A model generated the notes under the pieces. The model did no database searches and was not told the origin of the DNA. It worked only from the letters and a program-made list of their open reading frames with translations. Below, in pieces: positions 45,046 to 45,929 of a DNA stretch of 45,929 bases. The translations under genes were made by a program, and so were the position numbers. Position 1 is the first letter of the stretch; each line of letters starts with the position of its first letter. This DNA comes from a virus: IMG/VR virus record IMGVR_UViG_3300045918_000389, positions 1-45,929 of that record; one strand, given 5' to 3'.

Positions 45046-45491
45046 GCCTGCTATCGAACTACTCCGACAAGCAGCTGATGGCCATTTACCGGGTGTTTGA
45101 GGTGGCGCAGAAGCACTTGGACACGGGCGGCGGTGGTACCTGTGCCATGTTGCTGCTGGGCCTGTACAACGGGCGCCGCTTTCCGTTTGACCTGACGAAC
45201 CTGCGCCGCTTGGATGGCCTGACTCTTGAGTATGCGATGACGGTGTTGCACATGGATGCCTACCGCTGCTTTGCTGAGGTGCATGTGGTGCTGGATGAGG
45301 TGCGGCTGAACATGCACAAGCATTTGCCCGTGAACACGCAGACGGAGCTGGAGGTGTGGGCCTATGAGCTGCGCCTGAAGAACCGTTGCACCAAGGCGGA
45401 GGTGGAGGACTTGCGGGAGCGCCAGCGGCGTGCCCGCATTCGCCAGCTCGAAGCCCCGAAGTTACCTGCGGAGGCCAGCCATGCTTTTTAA
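45042..45491 (+). CDS. DUF7673-like phage protein
   Basis: The 149-residue product (LDTGGGGTCAMLLLGLYNGRRFPFDLTNLRRLDGLTLEYAMTVL) resembles the DUF7673 family of short proteobacterial phage proteins; the C-terminal third is basic and coiled-coil-like. Function is unknown. GTG 45042 overlaps the preceding stop (GTGA). Confidence 0.65.
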   Translation: MSLLSNYSDKQLMAIYRVFEVAQKHLDTGGGGTCAMLLLGLYNGRRFPFDLTNLRRLDGLTLEYAMTVLHMDAYRCFAEVHVVLDEVRLNMHKHLPVNTQTELEVWAYELRLKNRCTKAEVEDLRERQRRARIRQLEAPKLPAEASHAF

Positions 45492-45684
45492 GGTGACCCA
45501 CATTTCAGCCCGGGGCAAGCTGACCCGCATGCGGGTGGAGGCGCCCAACAACGCTGATGCGATGGACCAGGTGGAGCGGGCGTATGGCGATGCCCGAGTG
45601 ATGTTTTGCGTGAACCTGGCCCGCCGATCCCAGGCAGCTGCCCGTCTTCGGGTTGCTGCCCGCAGGGAGGGCCTATGCGCTTAG
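45481..45684 (+). CDS. Small hypothetical protein
   Basis: The 67-residue product (MLFKVTHISARGKLTRMRVEAPN, then DAMDQVERAYGDARVMFCVNL) has a beta-alpha-beta layout seen in small early proteins of related prophages. It overlaps both neighbours. Function unknown. Confidence 0.6.
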   Translation: MLFKVTHISARGKLTRMRVEAPNNADAMDQVERAYGDARVMFCVNLARRSQAAARLRVAARREGLCA

Positions 45685-45710
45685 ATATGCGCTTAGATAT
45701 GCGCTTAGCA
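45675..45710 (+). repeat. 12-bp tandem repeat at a start codon
   Basis: ATGCGCTTAGAT occurs twice and then as ATGCGCTTAGCA. Each unit supplies an in-frame ATG. The same kind of 12-bp start repeat occurs at 35944. Confidence 0.85.
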
Positions 45711-45893
45711 CTGCTGGGTCTGTTGATGGTGCTGGCGGCGTGGGCCTATTGGGTTGCGCACCAGGGCCTGCAGCTGGGCATGGTGCTGGTGTTTTGGCTG
45801 CAGCACCAGGCTGACCGTGCTGAGATTGCCTGGCTGCTGGCCAAGACGGAGCGGCGCGTGCGTGGGAAGCGGCGGGGTGTGCGCCATGTGTGA
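45675..45893 (+). CDS. Small membrane protein with repeated start (crosses contig end)
   Basis: The 72-residue product starts MRLDMRLDMRLA, encoded by three near-identical 12-bp units each beginning ATG, after a GGAGGG site. One hydrophobic segment follows (about 12-30, LALLGLLMVLAAWAYWVAH), then a basic tail (KTERRVRGKRRGVR). It is probably an inner-membrane peptide. The frame continues identically at bases 1-91 because of the contig overlap. Confidence 0.62.
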   Translation: MRLDMRLDMRLALLGLLMVLAAWAYWVAHQGLQLGMVLVFWLQHQADRAEIAWLLAKTERRVRGKRRGVRHV

Positions 45894-45929
45894 CCAGGTG
45901 TACCGCATTGGCGACCTGCGCAAGAAGGT
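45803..45929. repeat. Terminal direct repeat, right copy
   Basis: Identical to bases 1-127. It includes the first 44 bases of the gene called at 84 (start at 45886), incomplete here only because the contig ends. Confidence 0.93.

Overview
The window is one complete, circular, temperate-phage genome. Its first 127 bases are repeated exactly as its last 127 (1-127 = 45803-45929), so the molecule closes into a circle of 45,802 bp and the gene broken by the ends is whole across the junction. The sequence is GC-rich with dense, mostly rightward genes joined by ATGA/GTGA/TTGA overlaps. The protein flavour suggests a betaproteobacterial host (Burkholderiales, Comamonadaceae-like); this is an inference. 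The virion is predicted to be a siphovirus: tail tube, frameshifted tail chaperone, tape measure, NlpC/P60-type tail peptidase and a J-like tip protein, with no sheath or baseplate genes. The head genes resemble the Mu style (MuF minor head protein, I/Z-type protease and scaffold), but there is no Mu transposase.

Layout in circular order. (1) Control and early region, 42073 through the junction to 8534: a leftward Arc-type repressor gene faces a rightward early operon across a 110-bp region with two perfect operators. The operon holds two more Arc/ribbon-helix-helix proteins, a CII-like regulator, a minimal tyrosine recombinase, many small proteins, an HNH endonuclease, a DUF4406 protein, a DnaJ-type zinc-ring protein, a DUF5131 (Gp37/Gp68) protein with an ASCH-like partner, a J-domain protein, and a primase-helicase. 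(2) 8535-9068: a gene-free region with iterated CCACGGGTT sites and a T-rich/GA-repeat tract, a candidate replication origin or recombinase arm-site array. (3) 9069-12754: a second tyrosine recombinase, a probable DNA-binding protein, a large serine recombinase and a superinfection-immunity-like membrane protein. (4) 12755-14246: a C4-like antisense RNA locus with a small protein and a zinc-finger/GRAM-like protein. (5) 14375-21768: packaging and head-entry genes (small-terminase candidate, TerL, portal, MuF with a C-terminal PBECR-like toxin domain), then a lipoprotein gene with an in-frame stop and a thermonuclease. (6) 21769-23522: leftward lysogeny genes (39-aa peptide, ImmA-like protease, XRE repressor), a candidate rightward small RNA, and a second C4-like RNA. 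(7) 23523-24319: BRO-type antirepressor and partner. (8) 24387-42027: late capsid, lysis and tail operon.

The most interesting signal is the pair of C4-like loci (12774-13044 and 23262-23523). Each has a promoter, a short terminated antisense RNA, and a leader with a and b boxes. The short pairing sequences differ between loci, yet within each locus antisense RNA, target and ribosome-binding site all change together. This looks like two insulated copies of one RNA switch in the same phage. Other notable points are a protease-scaffold-major-capsid fusion with a likely internal start, three site-specific recombinases, a shared C7T7 element ahead of both late gene blocks, a carbohydrate-binding-like domain spliced into the tail tip protein, and a classical -1 frameshift site in the tail chaperone gene.
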